Source: Kutzneria sp044547355 (GTDB lineage Bacteria > Actinomycetota > Actinomycetes > Mycobacteriales > Pseudonocardiaceae). Taken from it: a stretch of 64,000 nucleotides of DNA. The translations under genes and the position numbers were made by a program. The first letter of the stretch is position 1. The number at the start of each line of letters is the position of its first letter. The stretch spans positions 1-64,000 of the forward strand of contig NZ_JBIUAG010000045.1 of assembly GCF_044547355.1 (NCBI RefSeq), written 5' to 3'. The notes beneath the pieces are model-generated. The model saw nothing but the letters and a program-made list of their open reading frames with translations, ran no database searches and had not been told where the DNA came from. Shown one piece after another: positions 7,696 through 16,595 of this stretch.

Positions 7696-9117
7696 TTACT
7701 GGCCGGCGACCAGGGAGCGGAGCCGGACCAGCAGCTCTCGGCGGGAGTTCGAGCCGAGACGCTGCCGGATCCGGGCCACGTGGTGCTCCACGGTCTTGGC
7801 CGAGATGAACAGGCGTTCGCCGATCTGCTTGTACGTCATGCCGCCGACCAGCAGTTCGGCCACCTCGATCTCGCGGGCCGACAGCTGGGGCGCGGGGGAC
7901 TCGTCGGCGCTGTGCGGGGCCCCGTGCAGGGCCCGGGCGCAGGTGAGCAGGGTGGTCATCTCGTTGCGGTCGGCGGTGCGGATGGCGGCCTGCCCGGCCA
8001 GTCGGGCGCCGTCCCAGCCCAGCCCGACCGCCCGTAGCTCGCGGGCGGCGGCCACCACCTGGTCCACCTGCACGTCGCCGGCCAGCACCCGCAGCCACGC
8101 CCGCGCGCAGCCGGCCAGCGCGGCGGCGTAGCGGGAGCTGCGGGCCATCGTCGAGAGGGCGGCGGCGTGCCGGGCGGCGGCTGAGGGAGACTCGGAGGCG
8201 ACGGCGGCCTGCAACCCGAACCAGTGCAGCGGCACCGACCACAGCGCCGGCCGGTCCAGCCGGGCCAGCAGGTCCTCGGCCTCGGCCAGCCGGGGCGCGA
8301 GCCACTCGTCCTCGTGCAGGCGCGCGGCGGCGACGGCGATCTCCCCGAGCGGTTGCAGCACGAACAGGTCGACCGGGTGCGCGATCACCGCGTCCCGCGC
8401 CCGCGGCCACGCGTCGAGCAGGCCGGCCAGGTCGGAACGCCGCCGTGCCACGCCGATCGCGATCGCCGCCGCGAACAGCTCGTCCCGGGGCCGGGGGCAC
8501 TGCGCCGGCACGTCGGCAGCGGCCAAATCGCCGCGCTGCAACGAAATCCAGGCCCGCAGCAGCGCATGACGGGTGGAATCGTCGCCGACGGCCGATTCCG
8601 CCATGTCCAGCTGCCCCAGGTGCAGCGCGATCAGGCCGGCCAACGCCGACGGTGTGTCCGGCAGTAACACCTTGCCGGCGTGGGGTTCCAGCACCGCGGC
8701 CGCCTGCACCAGCTGCGAAAGCGCCGCCACCGGCGCTCCGGTCACCGACTCGTGCAAGGCATGCGCCACAAGGGATTCGACAGTGGACAGCGAAGTGGGC
8801 GTGCGCACGGCCCGGTCGAAGGCGGCCAGCTGGGCCTGGGCCTGCGGCAGGCCCCCGGTCCCCAGCAGCGCCGCCACGGCGAAACCCGAGACCGAGCCGT
8901 CCACACTCTCCGCCCACCGGTACAGCGCGACGCTGTCGCCGAGCATGCCGCGCTGGGCCAACACCGCCGCCGCGACCTCCGCGCCCCGCTTGTCCCCGTC
9001 GAGGATCGCCTGGTCGGCGAGCAGGGAGGCGGCGTCCAGGTCCCCGTCGAGCGCTGCCGACTCGGCCTGTTCGGACAGCGGCCCAGCCTGCACGGCGTCG
9101 TCGACCACGTGGGTCAT
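7696..9117 (-). CDS. LuxR-family transcriptional regulator with TPR-like N-terminus
   Basis: 473 aa. The C-terminal 65 residues form a LuxR/NarL DNA-binding domain (LSAREIEVAELLVGGMTYKQ, then ISAKTVEHHVARIRQRLG). The preceding 400 residues are Ala/Leu-rich helical repeats without a visible P-loop, so this resembles the helical sensor part of LAL regulators without the ATPase, not a two-component response regulator. GGGAGAGAG directly precedes ATG 9117. The target is unknown. It ends against the palindromic repeats shared with the secreted-protein gene. Confidence 0.85.
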   Translation of the reverse strand: MTHVVDDAVQAGPLSEQAESAALDGDLDAASLLADQAILDGDKRGAEVAAAVLAQRGMLGDSVALYRWAESVDGSVSGFAVAALLGTGGLPQAQAQLAAFDRAVRTPTSLSTVESLVAHALHESVTGAPVAALSQLVQAAAVLEPHAGKVLLPDTPSALAGLIALHLGQLDMAESAVGDDSTRHALLRAWISLQRGDLAAADVPAQCPRPRDELFAAAIAIGVARRRSDLAGLLDAWPRARDAVIAHPVDLFVLQPLGEIAVAAARLHEDEWLAPRLAEAEDLLARLDRPALWSVPLHWFGLQAAVASESPSAAARHAAALSTMARSSRYAAALAGCARAWLRVLAGDVQVDQVVAAARELRAVGLGWDGARLAGQAAIRTADRNEMTTLLTCARALHGAPHSADESPAPQLSAREIEVAELLVGGMTYKQIGERLFISAKTVEHHVARIRQRLGSNSRRELLVRLRSLVAGQ

Positions 9118-9175
9118 CTCTCTCCCGGCTTCGTCGTCAGGGACCTACGCATAGTCGTACCGCCGGGCGGATTCG

Positions 9176-10165
9176 TTAGTTCGACTCCAGCAGGGCCTTA
9201 CCCTTTCGGGTGACGGAGTGGCGCACTGCCTGTCCGTCCCGGCGGCTGGCCACGAAGCCGGCGTTGCGCAGCAGCGTCACCTGCTGGCTGGCCGAGGCCA
9301 GCGACATGCCGATCGTCTCGGCCAGCTCCGAGGTAGACCGCGGGGTCCGCAACGCCACCAGGATCCGGGCCCGGGTGCGGCCGATGACCTGCGAGAGGTG
9401 GAACAGCATCCGGTCCTCGGCCGCCGGATCGCGCCGCAGCGGCCGGGCCGGGAACACCAGCATCGGCGGCAGTTCCTCGTCGATCAGCGTGACGGGATCG
9501 CCGACGCAGAAGAACGACGGCACCAGCGTGAGCCCGCGGCCGCCCAGCCGGATCTCGTGCGAGCGCGGATAGTCCGTCTCCAACCAGGGCCAGCGCCAGC
9601 GGAAAGACGGCCCCAACCGGGCGAACATGCCGCCAAGGCCGCCGTCGAGCACCTCGCGGACGCGGCTCTCGCCGTCGGCCCGGACCCGGTCCCCGACCTC
9701 GTCCCAGATCGGCGCGATCGCGTTGTCGTGATAGCGGCGCAGCGCGCCGAGCAGGTCGGCCATCGACTCGGCGCCGCCGTCGGCCAGGCCGTGACAGAAC
9801 CGGGAGTCCTCGACCCGGCGCAGCCGAGCCGGGCTCAGGTCCAGCGCCAGCCGGGAACGCGGGGTCGAGCGGATGAAGTCGAACGCGCCGTCGACACCGT
9901 CCCCGGTGGGCAGCGGCGTGAGAAAGTCCGGGAAGTTGCCGCGCGCCGGCACCAGGCGGCGCAGCAGCCGGAAGGCGTGCGCCGTCTCGGGATCGGCGAA
10001 TCGCGGGCCCACGTCGCGCCGCCACGCCGCGTGCCGGTCCGGCTCGCCGGCCGGCACGAGGTGATGGAGGCTCAACACCAGCTCCCACATCGGGTCCGGC
10101 TCGGTGAGCACCCGGGTGCGCAGCAGATCCTCGGCCGTGAAGTGCACCCGCAGCGTGCCGGCCAT
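9176..10165 (-). CDS. ArsR-type winged-helix transcriptional regulator
   Basis: 329 aa, starting at ATG 10165 (MAGTLRVHFTAEDL) after a G-rich ribosome-binding site (gggggtgggg). The open frame continues upstream to 11011, but that part is non-conserved Arg/Pro-rich sequence antisense to the next gene. The C-terminal 75 residues are an ArsR-like winged helix (STSELAETIGMSLASASQQV, then LLRNAGFVASRRDGQAVRHS). The N-terminal 230 residues match the effector region common in actinobacterial ArsR-family proteins of this length (helical, with a WRWPWLETDYP segment). No Cys metal site is evident. The ligand is unknown. Confidence 0.8.
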   Translation of the reverse strand: MAGTLRVHFTAEDLLRTRVLTEPDPMWELVLSLHHLVPAGEPDRHAAWRRDVGPRFADPETAHAFRLLRRLVPARGNFPDFLTPLPTGDGVDGAFDFIRSTPRSRLALDLSPARLRRVEDSRFCHGLADGGAESMADLLGALRRYHDNAIAPIWDEVGDRVRADGESRVREVLDGGLGGMFARLGPSFRWRWPWLETDYPRSHEIRLGGRGLTLVPSFFCVGDPVTLIDEELPPMLVFPARPLRRDPAAEDRMLFHLSQVIGRTRARILVALRTPRSTSELAETIGMSLASASQQVTLLRNAGFVASRRDGQAVRHSVTRKGKALLESN

Positions 10166-10311
10166 GGTCCCCACCCCCTGACAGTGACATGTCCTCGACC
10201 GGACGGCCGTTGCCTGCGGCCACACCTTTCGGACCTGTCTGAAAGGTCCTACCAGCCGCGGGCCCGTCATGCCATGGTGATGGGGCACGTTCACGTTTGG
10301 GGGGCACGGCC

Positions 10312-10971
10312 ATGGACGACTCATCGGTGCGCATGCGGGTGGTGTTCGACGAGCGGATCGGGGATTCCCGGGCCGAGCTGGCGGAACTGCTCGCGCACTG
10401 CGCCGTCGCCGGCGGCCGCAGCGGCTACCTGGCCGAGATCGCCGCGCGGCTGGAGGTGTTCGGCAGCGCCGGGGAACCGTCCTCGACGCCCATTCTCGAC
10501 GCCGGCGCGGACGGCCTGGAGTACTTCCGCCGGCACGGTCCGGAGCGGGCCCGGCGGCAGCACCGCGAGTTCGACTTCGAGGCCGAGATCGGCCGCCGCT
10601 ATGCCACCCAGCGCGGCATTCCGCTGGCCGAGCTGCGGGCCGACGCCGAGCAGTTGGAGTCGCTCTGCTCGGACATGCTCGACGTGCGGCACGATCCGTG
10701 GCAGCGGGCGGTGTGGCAGCGGATCGGCGGCTTCGCCGACACCCTGCGGGTGGCCTGCGACGCGGTGGAGCGCATCGTGTTCGACAAGGCCGACGCCGTG
10801 CACCGGCTGGCCGATGACGTCGAGCCGTACGACGACGACCGCTACGACGCCCGGCTGGCGGTGTTCGAGGCCGCCTGCCGGCACGCCGAGGCCGACATCG
10901 CCGACGTGCTGCGGCGGCTCGGCTCCGAGGCGGCGGTGACGGATCTGGCCGGGACACGGTACGGTGGCTGA
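10312..10971 (+). CDS. Hypothetical protein, Asp/Arg-rich and helical
   Basis: 219 aa, starting at ATG 10312 with a GGGGGG stretch 7-12 nt upstream; TTG 10297 is a weaker alternative. The composition is acidic and helical, with several His residues (FRRHGPERARRQH, DMLDVRHDP). There is no signal peptide, membrane segment or recognised motif. It diverges from the ArsR-type regulator across about 145 bp, so that regulator may control it (inference). Confidence 0.6.
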   Translation: MDDSSVRMRVVFDERIGDSRAELAELLAHCAVAGGRSGYLAEIAARLEVFGSAGEPSSTPILDAGADGLEYFRRHGPERARRQHREFDFEAEIGRRYATQRGIPLAELRADAEQLESLCSDMLDVRHDPWQRAVWQRIGGFADTLRVACDAVERIVFDKADAVHRLADDVEPYDDDRYDARLAVFEAACRHAEADIADVLRRLGSEAAVTDLAGTRYGG

Positions 10972-11162
10972 CCCCGCCGGGCACGATGGGCGACGAACGG
11001 CCGCCGGTCACGGCCCGAACGGCGGGCTGGCCTTGCCCTGATCAGGTGGTCGCGCCACGCAGCGTTCGGCGGTCATTGCGCTAGCCGGGTGGTCTCGATC
11101 AATTCACCGGAACGGTCACGCGGCGTCCCCCCATACTCGGTGTGAACCGTGGGGGGAGTGCC

Positions 11163-12440
11163 ATGGCGATTACTCGGGGGAGTGATCTCGGCCTGGCCCG
11201 GGTCGGGAAATGGCCATTGTGGGAGCGGCCGGCGCTGTCGGTCTGGTACGTGCTGGTTGTGGATCTGGCGGCGGTCGCGTTGACGACCGCCGAGTTCGTG
11301 CGGCCCGGGGTGGACATCGTGCCGCCCGCGGTGGCGGTGGCGATCCTGGCCGCCGCGGCCGTGCAGGTGGAGGCCTCGCGCCGGATCGAGCGGGCGCGGC
11401 GGATCCGCAACGGGTCCGTGCGAATCAACATGATCTCGATGTGGGTGTTCGCGGCCGTGCTGACGCTGCCGCTGGCCTGGGTGGCGGTGCTGACCGTGCT
11501 GCTGTCCCTGCACGACACGCTGCGCAGCCAGCGCGGCTTCCCACACCGCAAGATCATGAACGCCGCCGCCATGCTGCTGGCGGCCGGGGCCGCGCACCTG
11601 GTGCTCGACACCGGCGACGTGCCGGTGCTGACGCAGGCCACCCAGCTGACCGCGGCGCCCATCGCCGTCGTCGCGCTGGCCGCGGTGGTGTTCTTCGCCG
11701 TCGACGCCCTGCTGATCGCCGTCAGCCTGCTGGTCGACGACGAGCGGCAGCGCACCATGGCCGACCTGTTCGGCTCGGCCGACGACAACGCGTTGGAGCT
11801 GGCCACCATCTGCCTCGGCGCGGTCATCGGCCTGGTGCTCGTCTACCAGCCGATCGCCCTGGTGTTCCTGTTCGTGCCGCTGTTCGTGCTGCACCGGGGC
11901 GTGCTGGTCACCCAGTTCCGGGAGCTGGCCACCAAGGACCAGAAGACCGGGCTGCTCAACGCCGCCACCTGGCGCGAGGTCGCCGCCCGGGAGCTGGCCG
12001 CCGCCGACACCGCCGGCGTGCTCATGGTCGACCTCGACCACTTCAAGCGGGTCAACGACACCCACGGCCACCTGGCCGGCGACGAGGTGCTCAAGGCCGT
12101 CGCCGCCACCGTCCGGCGGTCCGTCCGCGACTACGACTGCGTCGGGCGCTTCGGCGGCGAGGAGTTCGTGGTGCTGGTGCCCGGCCTGCCCAGCGCCGAC
12201 GTGCTGGCCGTCGCCGAACGCATCCGGCGGGCCATCGCCGAGCTCCGGGTGCCGCTGGCCGGCGGCCCCACCGTGCTGTCCACCCTGTCCGCCTCCATCG
12301 GCGTCGCCACCCATCCCTCGGCCGCCGCCGGCATCGACGAACTCGTGCACGCCGCCGACGCCGCCCTCTACCGGGCCAAACGCGGCGGCCGCAACCGGGT
12401 CGTCAGCCACTTCACCGTCTGCGACACCCGAACGGGCTAG
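11163..12440 (+). CDS. Membrane-bound diguanylate cyclase (GGDEF domain)
   Basis: 425 aa from ATG 11163 with GGGGGGA upstream. The N-terminal 240 residues contain about six hydrophobic helices. The C-terminal GGDEF domain (about 255-420) has the substrate motif MVDLDHFKRVNDTHGHLAGD and the active-site loop RFGGEEF, the catalytically competent GGEEF form. An inhibitory RxxD site is not obvious. There is no EAL domain, so the product should be c-di-GMP synthesis at the membrane. In filamentous actinomycetes this signal controls development. No partner gene is adjacent. Confidence 0.9.
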   Translation: MAITRGSDLGLARVGKWPLWERPALSVWYVLVVDLAAVALTTAEFVRPGVDIVPPAVAVAILAAAAVQVEASRRIERARRIRNGSVRINMISMWVFAAVLTLPLAWVAVLTVLLSLHDTLRSQRGFPHRKIMNAAAMLLAAGAAHLVLDTGDVPVLTQATQLTAAPIAVVALAAVVFFAVDALLIAVSLLVDDERQRTMADLFGSADDNALELATICLGAVIGLVLVYQPIALVFLFVPLFVLHRGVLVTQFRELATKDQKTGLLNAATWREVAARELAAADTAGVLMVDLDHFKRVNDTHGHLAGDEVLKAVAATVRRSVRDYDCVGRFGGEEFVVLVPGLPSADVLAVAERIRRAIAELRVPLAGGPTVLSTLSASIGVATHPSAAAGIDELVHAADAALYRAKRGGRNRVVSHFTVCDTRTG

Positions 12441-12509
12441 CCTCCCCTCGCGCCCGGGCCGGTTCGCGGGTACCAACAGTGGGAACACTCCTGCGAGGAG
12501 GTGGGCCCC

Positions 12510-13010
12510 ATGACCGAGCCGTCCCACAGCCACCGGCCCAGCACCGCCGCCGAGCGCGACAAGCCCTCGGTCCCGCCCATGCGCGACGCCGGTTCCGACA
12601 CACCTGGCGGGTCGGTCGCTGGCGGCGTCACGTCCGGCGAGCCCGCGGCTGTCGCCGGCGGTCCCGCCATGCCCGGCGGCGGCGCCGTCGTCGACCCCCG
12701 CGCCACCGACCCCGCCCACACCGGCAAACCCGAGCCCGCCGCCGAACTCGCGCTGCTCAAGCGCACCCGCATCAGCGGCCTCTGGATCGGCGTCACCGTC
12801 GCCGCCGTCGTGCTGCTGCTCCTGCTCGTCTTCATCGTGCAGAACAACACCGACGCCACCATCTACTTCTTCGGCTGGTCCTTCGCCCTGCCCCTCGGCG
12901 TCGCCCTGCTCGCCGCCGCGATCTGCGGCGTGCTCCTGGTCGCCATCCCCGGCTACGGCCGCATCCTCCAACTCCGCCGCGCCGCCCGCCGCGCGGCCAA
13001 ACGCCCCTAG
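12510..13010 (+). CDS. LapA-domain membrane protein
   Basis: 166 aa from ATG 12510, preceded by GAGGAGG. A disordered Pro/Gly/Ala-rich cytoplasmic N-terminus of about 85 residues leads into two transmembrane helices (ISGLWIGVTVAAVVLLLLLV and a second at about 125-147) separated by QNNTDATIYFFGWSFALPLG, characteristic of the LapA/YciM-associated family (DUF1049). It ends with a basic tail. The function in actinobacteria is not defined. Confidence 0.8.
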   Translation: MTEPSHSHRPSTAAERDKPSVPPMRDAGSDTPGGSVAGGVTSGEPAAVAGGPAMPGGGAVVDPRATDPAHTGKPEPAAELALLKRTRISGLWIGVTVAAVVLLLLLVFIVQNNTDATIYFFGWSFALPLGVALLAAAICGVLLVAIPGYGRILQLRRAARRAAKRP

Positions 13011-13069
13011 CCCTTTTGTCGGTGCGGTTGTCGGTGGTCGCCGGGCGGCCCCGCGCCCAGGATCGGCTC

Positions 13070-13678
13070 ATGGATCACCTGGGGATCGCCCGACTGGAGA
13101 CCGAACGTTTCATCGCCGCCGCCACCCGTGTTCCACCCTCGGCGGCGGTGCCGGCCTGCCCCGGCTGGACGGTCGCGGAGCTGGTGGCGCACGTGGTGGG
13201 CCTGGCCCGCGGCGCCGGCTGGTACATCCGTACCGGCAGCCCGAGCCCGCCCACGCCGGCCCAGATCGCCGACTGGTTCGCGCCCTACGACCTCGACGAG
13301 CTGCGGCGCGTCGACGACGTCCTGGCCACGGCCCAACCCGGCCCGCGATGCTGGACGGTGTGGCCGAGCGCGTCGCCGCTGGAGTTCTGGTCGCGCCGGC
13401 ACGCCCACGAGCTGACGATCCACCGGGTCGACCTGGAGCTGGCGGCGGGTCTGCCCGTCACCGAGCCGGACGAGGCGTTCGCGGCCGACGGGATCGACGA
13501 GCTGGCGACGTACCTGCGTCGCGTCCGCGGGCTGGACGTCTGGCCGACCGATGACGGCGTGCGCTTCGAGGGCCGGCTGATCGCCGGGCCGCCGGCGACC
13601 CTCTATCTCCAGCTGTGGAACCGGATCCCGGGCGCGCCGGCCTCGTGGCGTGACCGGGCGAAGTGGACGTTCGGCTGA
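13070..13678 (+). CDS. Maleylpyruvate isomerase-family mycothiol-dependent enzyme (DinB-like)
   Basis: 202 aa. The N-terminal MDMPI/DinB-like bundle has the usual pattern: PACPGWTVAELVAHVVGL with a metal-binding His, then ELTIHRVDLE supplying the distal His and acidic residue. A short C-terminal domain follows (LIAGPPATLYLQLWNR). The family includes mycothiol-dependent isomerases and transferases, which fits an actinobacterial host. The substrate is unknown. The gene is back-to-back with the next gene's stop (13678/13679). Confidence 0.8.
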   Translation: MDHLGIARLETERFIAAATRVPPSAAVPACPGWTVAELVAHVVGLARGAGWYIRTGSPSPPTPAQIADWFAPYDLDELRRVDDVLATAQPGPRCWTVWPSASPLEFWSRRHAHELTIHRVDLELAAGLPVTEPDEAFAADGIDELATYLRRVRGLDVWPTDDGVRFEGRLIAGPPATLYLQLWNRIPGAPASWRDRAKWTFG

Positions 13679-14053
13679 TCAGAGTTGCTGGAGCAGACCG
13701 AGATCGTCGCGGACCGCCCAGTGTTCGGTGAACTTGCCGTCGGCCAACCGGAACACGTGCACCGCCGGCCACGTCACCGCCCGACCACCGGCTTTCCGGC
13801 GCGAGGCCAGCTGAGGGAACGTGTTGCCGACGTGCCGTCCGCTGACCGTCCACCAGGCCAGCACCAGATCCTGGTCGACGCCGACCGCGTGCAGGTCGAT
13901 GGCCAGGTCGGCGAAGGTGGTGGCGAGCCATCCTCGGACGGTGCGGTAGATGCCGGGGCCGCGCAGGCCGCTCACGTGGTCGTGGTGGTCGTCGGCCAGC
14001 AGCGACTCCTCGCCGGTCAGGTAGTACCGGATCAGCTTCCGCACTTCGTCCAT
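13679..14053 (-). CDS. SnoaL-like/NTF2-fold protein
   Basis: 124 aa from ATG 14053 (GTG 14062 is an alternative). Small alpha+beta cone-fold sequence with a typical SnoaL pattern: LIRYYLTGEESLLADD, VRGWLATTFADLAIDLHAVG, VLAWWTVSGRHVGNTF, VHVFRLADGKFTEHWAVRDD. Such proteins are ester cyclases or polyketide-cyclase-like enzymes or act as small-ligand binders. There is no biosynthetic cluster beside it, so the role is open. It is convergent with the mycothiol enzyme and divergent from the XRE regulator. Confidence 0.75.
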   Translation of the reverse strand: MDEVRKLIRYYLTGEESLLADDHHDHVSGLRGPGIYRTVRGWLATTFADLAIDLHAVGVDQDLVLAWWTVSGRHVGNTFPQLASRRKAGGRAVTWPAVHVFRLADGKFTEHWAVRDDLGLLQQL

Positions 14054-14113
14054 GCCCGTCACGCTGCCCGGTGGCGGGCGGCCGAACCACCGACAACCGC
14101 CCCGACAAACCGC

Positions 14114-14119
14114 TACCGT
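14114..14119 (+). promoter_or_regulatory. Possible leaderless -10 element
   Basis: TACCGT ends 6 nt before ATG 14126, with no Shine-Dalgarno sequence between. The arrangement matches that at 6448-6460 (gctaccNtgcc then ATG), which suggests leaderless transcription. Confidence 0.35.
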
Positions 14120-14125
14120 GCCGGC

Positions 14126-16000
14126 ATGGACCTGGCCGGCCTGCTGCGCGCGCACCGCGTCCGCACCGGCCTCACCCAGGAGGAACTGGCCGAACGTGCC
14201 GGTCTGAGCGTGGACGCCATCGGCCTGATCGAGCGGGGCGAGCGGCGCCGGCCGCAACGCCACACCGTCGACCAGCTCGTGACGGCGCTCGGCCTGGCCG
14301 GTGATGACGCCGGGACGTTCCGGCAGATCGCCCGTGGACGGCCGGCGTTCCCGTTGCCGACGCCACCGACGCCGTTGCTCGGCCGGGACCGCGAGCTGGC
14401 GGAGATCGAGCAGCTGCTGTCCGAGGCCCGGCTGGTCACCCTGACCGGACCCGGGGGAGTGGGCAAGACCCGGCTCGCGCTGGCGGTGGCGGCCCGGTTC
14501 GGGGCCGCCTTCGTCTCGCTGGCCGAGCTGTCCGAACCGGCTCAGGTGGCCTCCGAGGTGGAACGGGTACGCCGGCATCGGCCCGGGCTGCTCGTGCTGG
14601 ACAACTTCGAGCATCTGCTGGCAGCCCGGTGCGTCGTGCCGGATCTCCTGGGCGAGACCAAGGTTCTGGTCACCAGCCGCACCCCCCTCAACCTGACCGG
14701 CGAGCACCGCTATGAAGTCGCCTGCCTACCGGCGTCGACCGCCGTCGCGCTGTTCGAGCAACGGGCCCGTGCGGTCGTGCCCGGCTTCACCACGGACGCC
14801 GCTGTCGGGCCGATCTGCCATCGCTTGGACGGCCTGCCGTTGGCCATCGAGCTGGCCGCGCCGTGGCTGCGGGTCTTGCCGCCGCACGAGCTGCTGGACC
14901 GCTGCCACGCCCTGCTCACCGGTGGACCCCACGACAGCCCGCCCCGGCAGCGCACGTTGGCGGCGACGCTTCGGTGGAGCTACGAGCTGCTCGACCCGAG
15001 GCAACGCGAGCTGTTCGCCACCCTCGCCGTTTTCGCCGGCGGTTTCACCGAACGGGCGGCCGCCGCCGTGTGCGACGCGACCCTGGCCGAGCTGACCTCG
15101 TTGGCGGACATGAGTCTGCTGACAGTGTCCGCCGGTCGGTTCGACATGCTGGAGACCGTCCGCGACTTCGCGACCCGGCTCGGGCGCACCGCACCGGACC
15201 GGCATGCCGGCTACTACCGTGAGCTCGTCGACGGCGTCGAGCTGGTCGGTCCCGACGAGCTGGCGCACCGGGAGCTGCTGGACCGCGAGCGGGCGAACAT
15301 CCACCGGGCTCTCGGTCACGTCGTCGAGCAGAAGGATGCCGCCGCCTGCATGGCTTTCGGCCGTCGACTGTGGCGGTATCGACCGCTGAACCGGTGGCTG
15401 CCGCGGATGATCGACGTGGTCGGACACGATCCCGAGCTGTGCCTCTGGGCCGGCATGGTCGCCCGTGCTCATGGTGACCACGACACCGCCAAGAACCTGT
15501 TCCGGGCGTGCATGACCAGGTGCGACTCGACCCTGTCGGCAACCAGGGTGGCGGCCGAGCACAACCTCGGCGTCACGTATTACGAGGAAGGCGACTACGC
15601 GCGGGCCGCCGAGTTGGAACGCCGGACGCTGGTTCAGGCGCGGGCCAGCAACAGCGGCTACGGCGTGCCTTTCGGGCTGGTGTCGCTCGGCGACGTCGAG
15701 TGCGCACGGGGCGACCTCGACGCCGCCGCTGCCTGCTACGAGGAAGGCCTGGGCCTGTTCCGCCGGATCAGCCACAACGCCGGCATGGCCCACGCCCTGA
15801 CCGGCCTGGGCCGGGTCGCCCTCCGCCGGGGAGCCGACGCGGAGGCCGCCGCCCGGTTCCGTGAAGGCATTGCCACGCAAGGTGATCCGCGGTTCGTCAT
15901 CGAATGTGTCGAATCGCTGGCTGACCTCGTCGACCCCGCGGAGGCGACGGCCCTACGAGTCGAGGCCGCCGCCCTCCGTGAGGATCACGACGCGTTCTAG
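14126..16000 (+). CDS. XRE-type regulator with STAND-like ATPase and TPR repeats
   Basis: 624 aa from ATG 14126. Residues 1-65 form an XRE helix-turn-helix (GLTQEELAERAGLSVDAIGL). A linker follows, then an NB-ARC/STAND-type ATPase: Walker A TGPGGVGKTRLALAV near 110, Walker B LLVLDNFEHLL near 155, and sensor VTSRTPLNLTGEHRYEV. A winged-helix region (QRELFATLAVFAGGF) and TPR-like repeats follow from about 450. The architecture resembles AfsR-like activators but with an XRE domain in place of the SARP domain. The target genes are unknown. Confidence 0.85.
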   Translation: MDLAGLLRAHRVRTGLTQEELAERAGLSVDAIGLIERGERRRPQRHTVDQLVTALGLAGDDAGTFRQIARGRPAFPLPTPPTPLLGRDRELAEIEQLLSEARLVTLTGPGGVGKTRLALAVAARFGAAFVSLAELSEPAQVASEVERVRRHRPGLLVLDNFEHLLAARCVVPDLLGETKVLVTSRTPLNLTGEHRYEVACLPASTAVALFEQRARAVVPGFTTDAAVGPICHRLDGLPLAIELAAPWLRVLPPHELLDRCHALLTGGPHDSPPRQRTLAATLRWSYELLDPRQRELFATLAVFAGGFTERAAAAVCDATLAELTSLADMSLLTVSAGRFDMLETVRDFATRLGRTAPDRHAGYYRELVDGVELVGPDELAHRELLDRERANIHRALGHVVEQKDAAACMAFGRRLWRYRPLNRWLPRMIDVVGHDPELCLWAGMVARAHGDHDTAKNLFRACMTRCDSTLSATRVAAEHNLGVTYYEEGDYARAAELERRTLVQARASNSGYGVPFGLVSLGDVECARGDLDAAAACYEEGLGLFRRISHNAGMAHALTGLGRVALRRGADAEAAARFREGIATQGDPRFVIECVESLADLVDPAEATALRVEAAALREDHDAF

Positions 16001-16001
16001 G

Positions 16002-16451
16002 TCAGATGAAGCTCCACCACTGGCTGGACAGCTGGAGGTTGCAGCCGGTGATGCCGACCTTGGTGCCGGGGGCGTTGGACCGGATGTCCATGCACAGGTC
16101 GTTGTAGTTCTGGATCGCCAGGCCGACCTGGGACCACCGCTGGCTGGTCAGGTTGGAGTTGCAGCCGGTGATGCCCACCAGCGTGCCGGGGGCGTTGGAG
16201 CCGATGTCCATGCACAGGTTGTTGTAGTTCTTGATCGAGTCGCCGACGAGGTACCACCACTGGCTGGTCAGGTTGGCGTTGCAGGCGGTGATGCCGATGA
16301 TCGTGCCGGGCGCGTTGGAGCCGATGTCGATGCACAACCCGTTGTGGTTCTGGATCAGCTGACCCCGCAGCGGCGCCGCCTGGGCGGTGCCGGCGGTGAA
16401 CGCCGTCAGCGCCAGCGCGATCCCGGCGGCCAGAACTTTCCATCCACGCAT
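16002..16451 (-). CDS. Secreted ricin-type beta-trefoil lectin
   Basis: 149 aa. Signal peptide MRGWKVLAAGIALALTAFTA ending GTAQA. The mature protein is three repeats of about 42 residues, each with NxxLCMDI, SNAPGT and the QxW-type motif (SQWWYLVG, SQRWSQVG, SQWWSFI), i.e. one complete beta-trefoil (RICIN domain). There is no catalytic module, so it is probably a stand-alone carbohydrate-binding protein. It is transcribed in the same direction as the PLC-like gene but separated from it by a terminator hairpin. Confidence 0.9.
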   Translation of the reverse strand: MRGWKVLAAGIALALTAFTAGTAQAAPLRGQLIQNHNGLCIDIGSNAPGTIIGITACNANLTSQWWYLVGDSIKNYNNLCMDIGSNAPGTLVGITGCNSNLTSQRWSQVGLAIQNYNDLCMDIRSNAPGTKVGITGCNLQLSSQWWSFI

Positions 16452-16546
16452 GCCGAAGCCTCTCGTCGAGTATCCGAGAGCGCAGGTCTAGCTGATGCGC
16501 GTTGTTCAGTGTCGGTGGCCGCCGCTCTACAGCCTTTCCCTGAACA

Positions 16547-16584
16547 CGCCGGACGCGCCTCCCGGGTGGAAGGCGCGTCCGGCG
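16547..16584 (-). terminator. Hairpin terminator of the PLC-like gene
   Basis: A 14-bp perfect stem: CGCCGGACGCGCCT (16547-16560), 10-nt loop, complement 16571-16584. It sits just past the PLC-like stop on the minus strand and before the lectin gene. Confidence 0.7.
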
Positions 16585-16595
16585 GGAACCGCACG

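Noticed and set aside
9176..11011. 611-aa version of the ArsR-type regulator
   Set aside because: The extra 282 N-terminal residues are Arg/Pro-rich and overlap a better gene on the other strand; ATG 10165 has a good ribosome-binding site.
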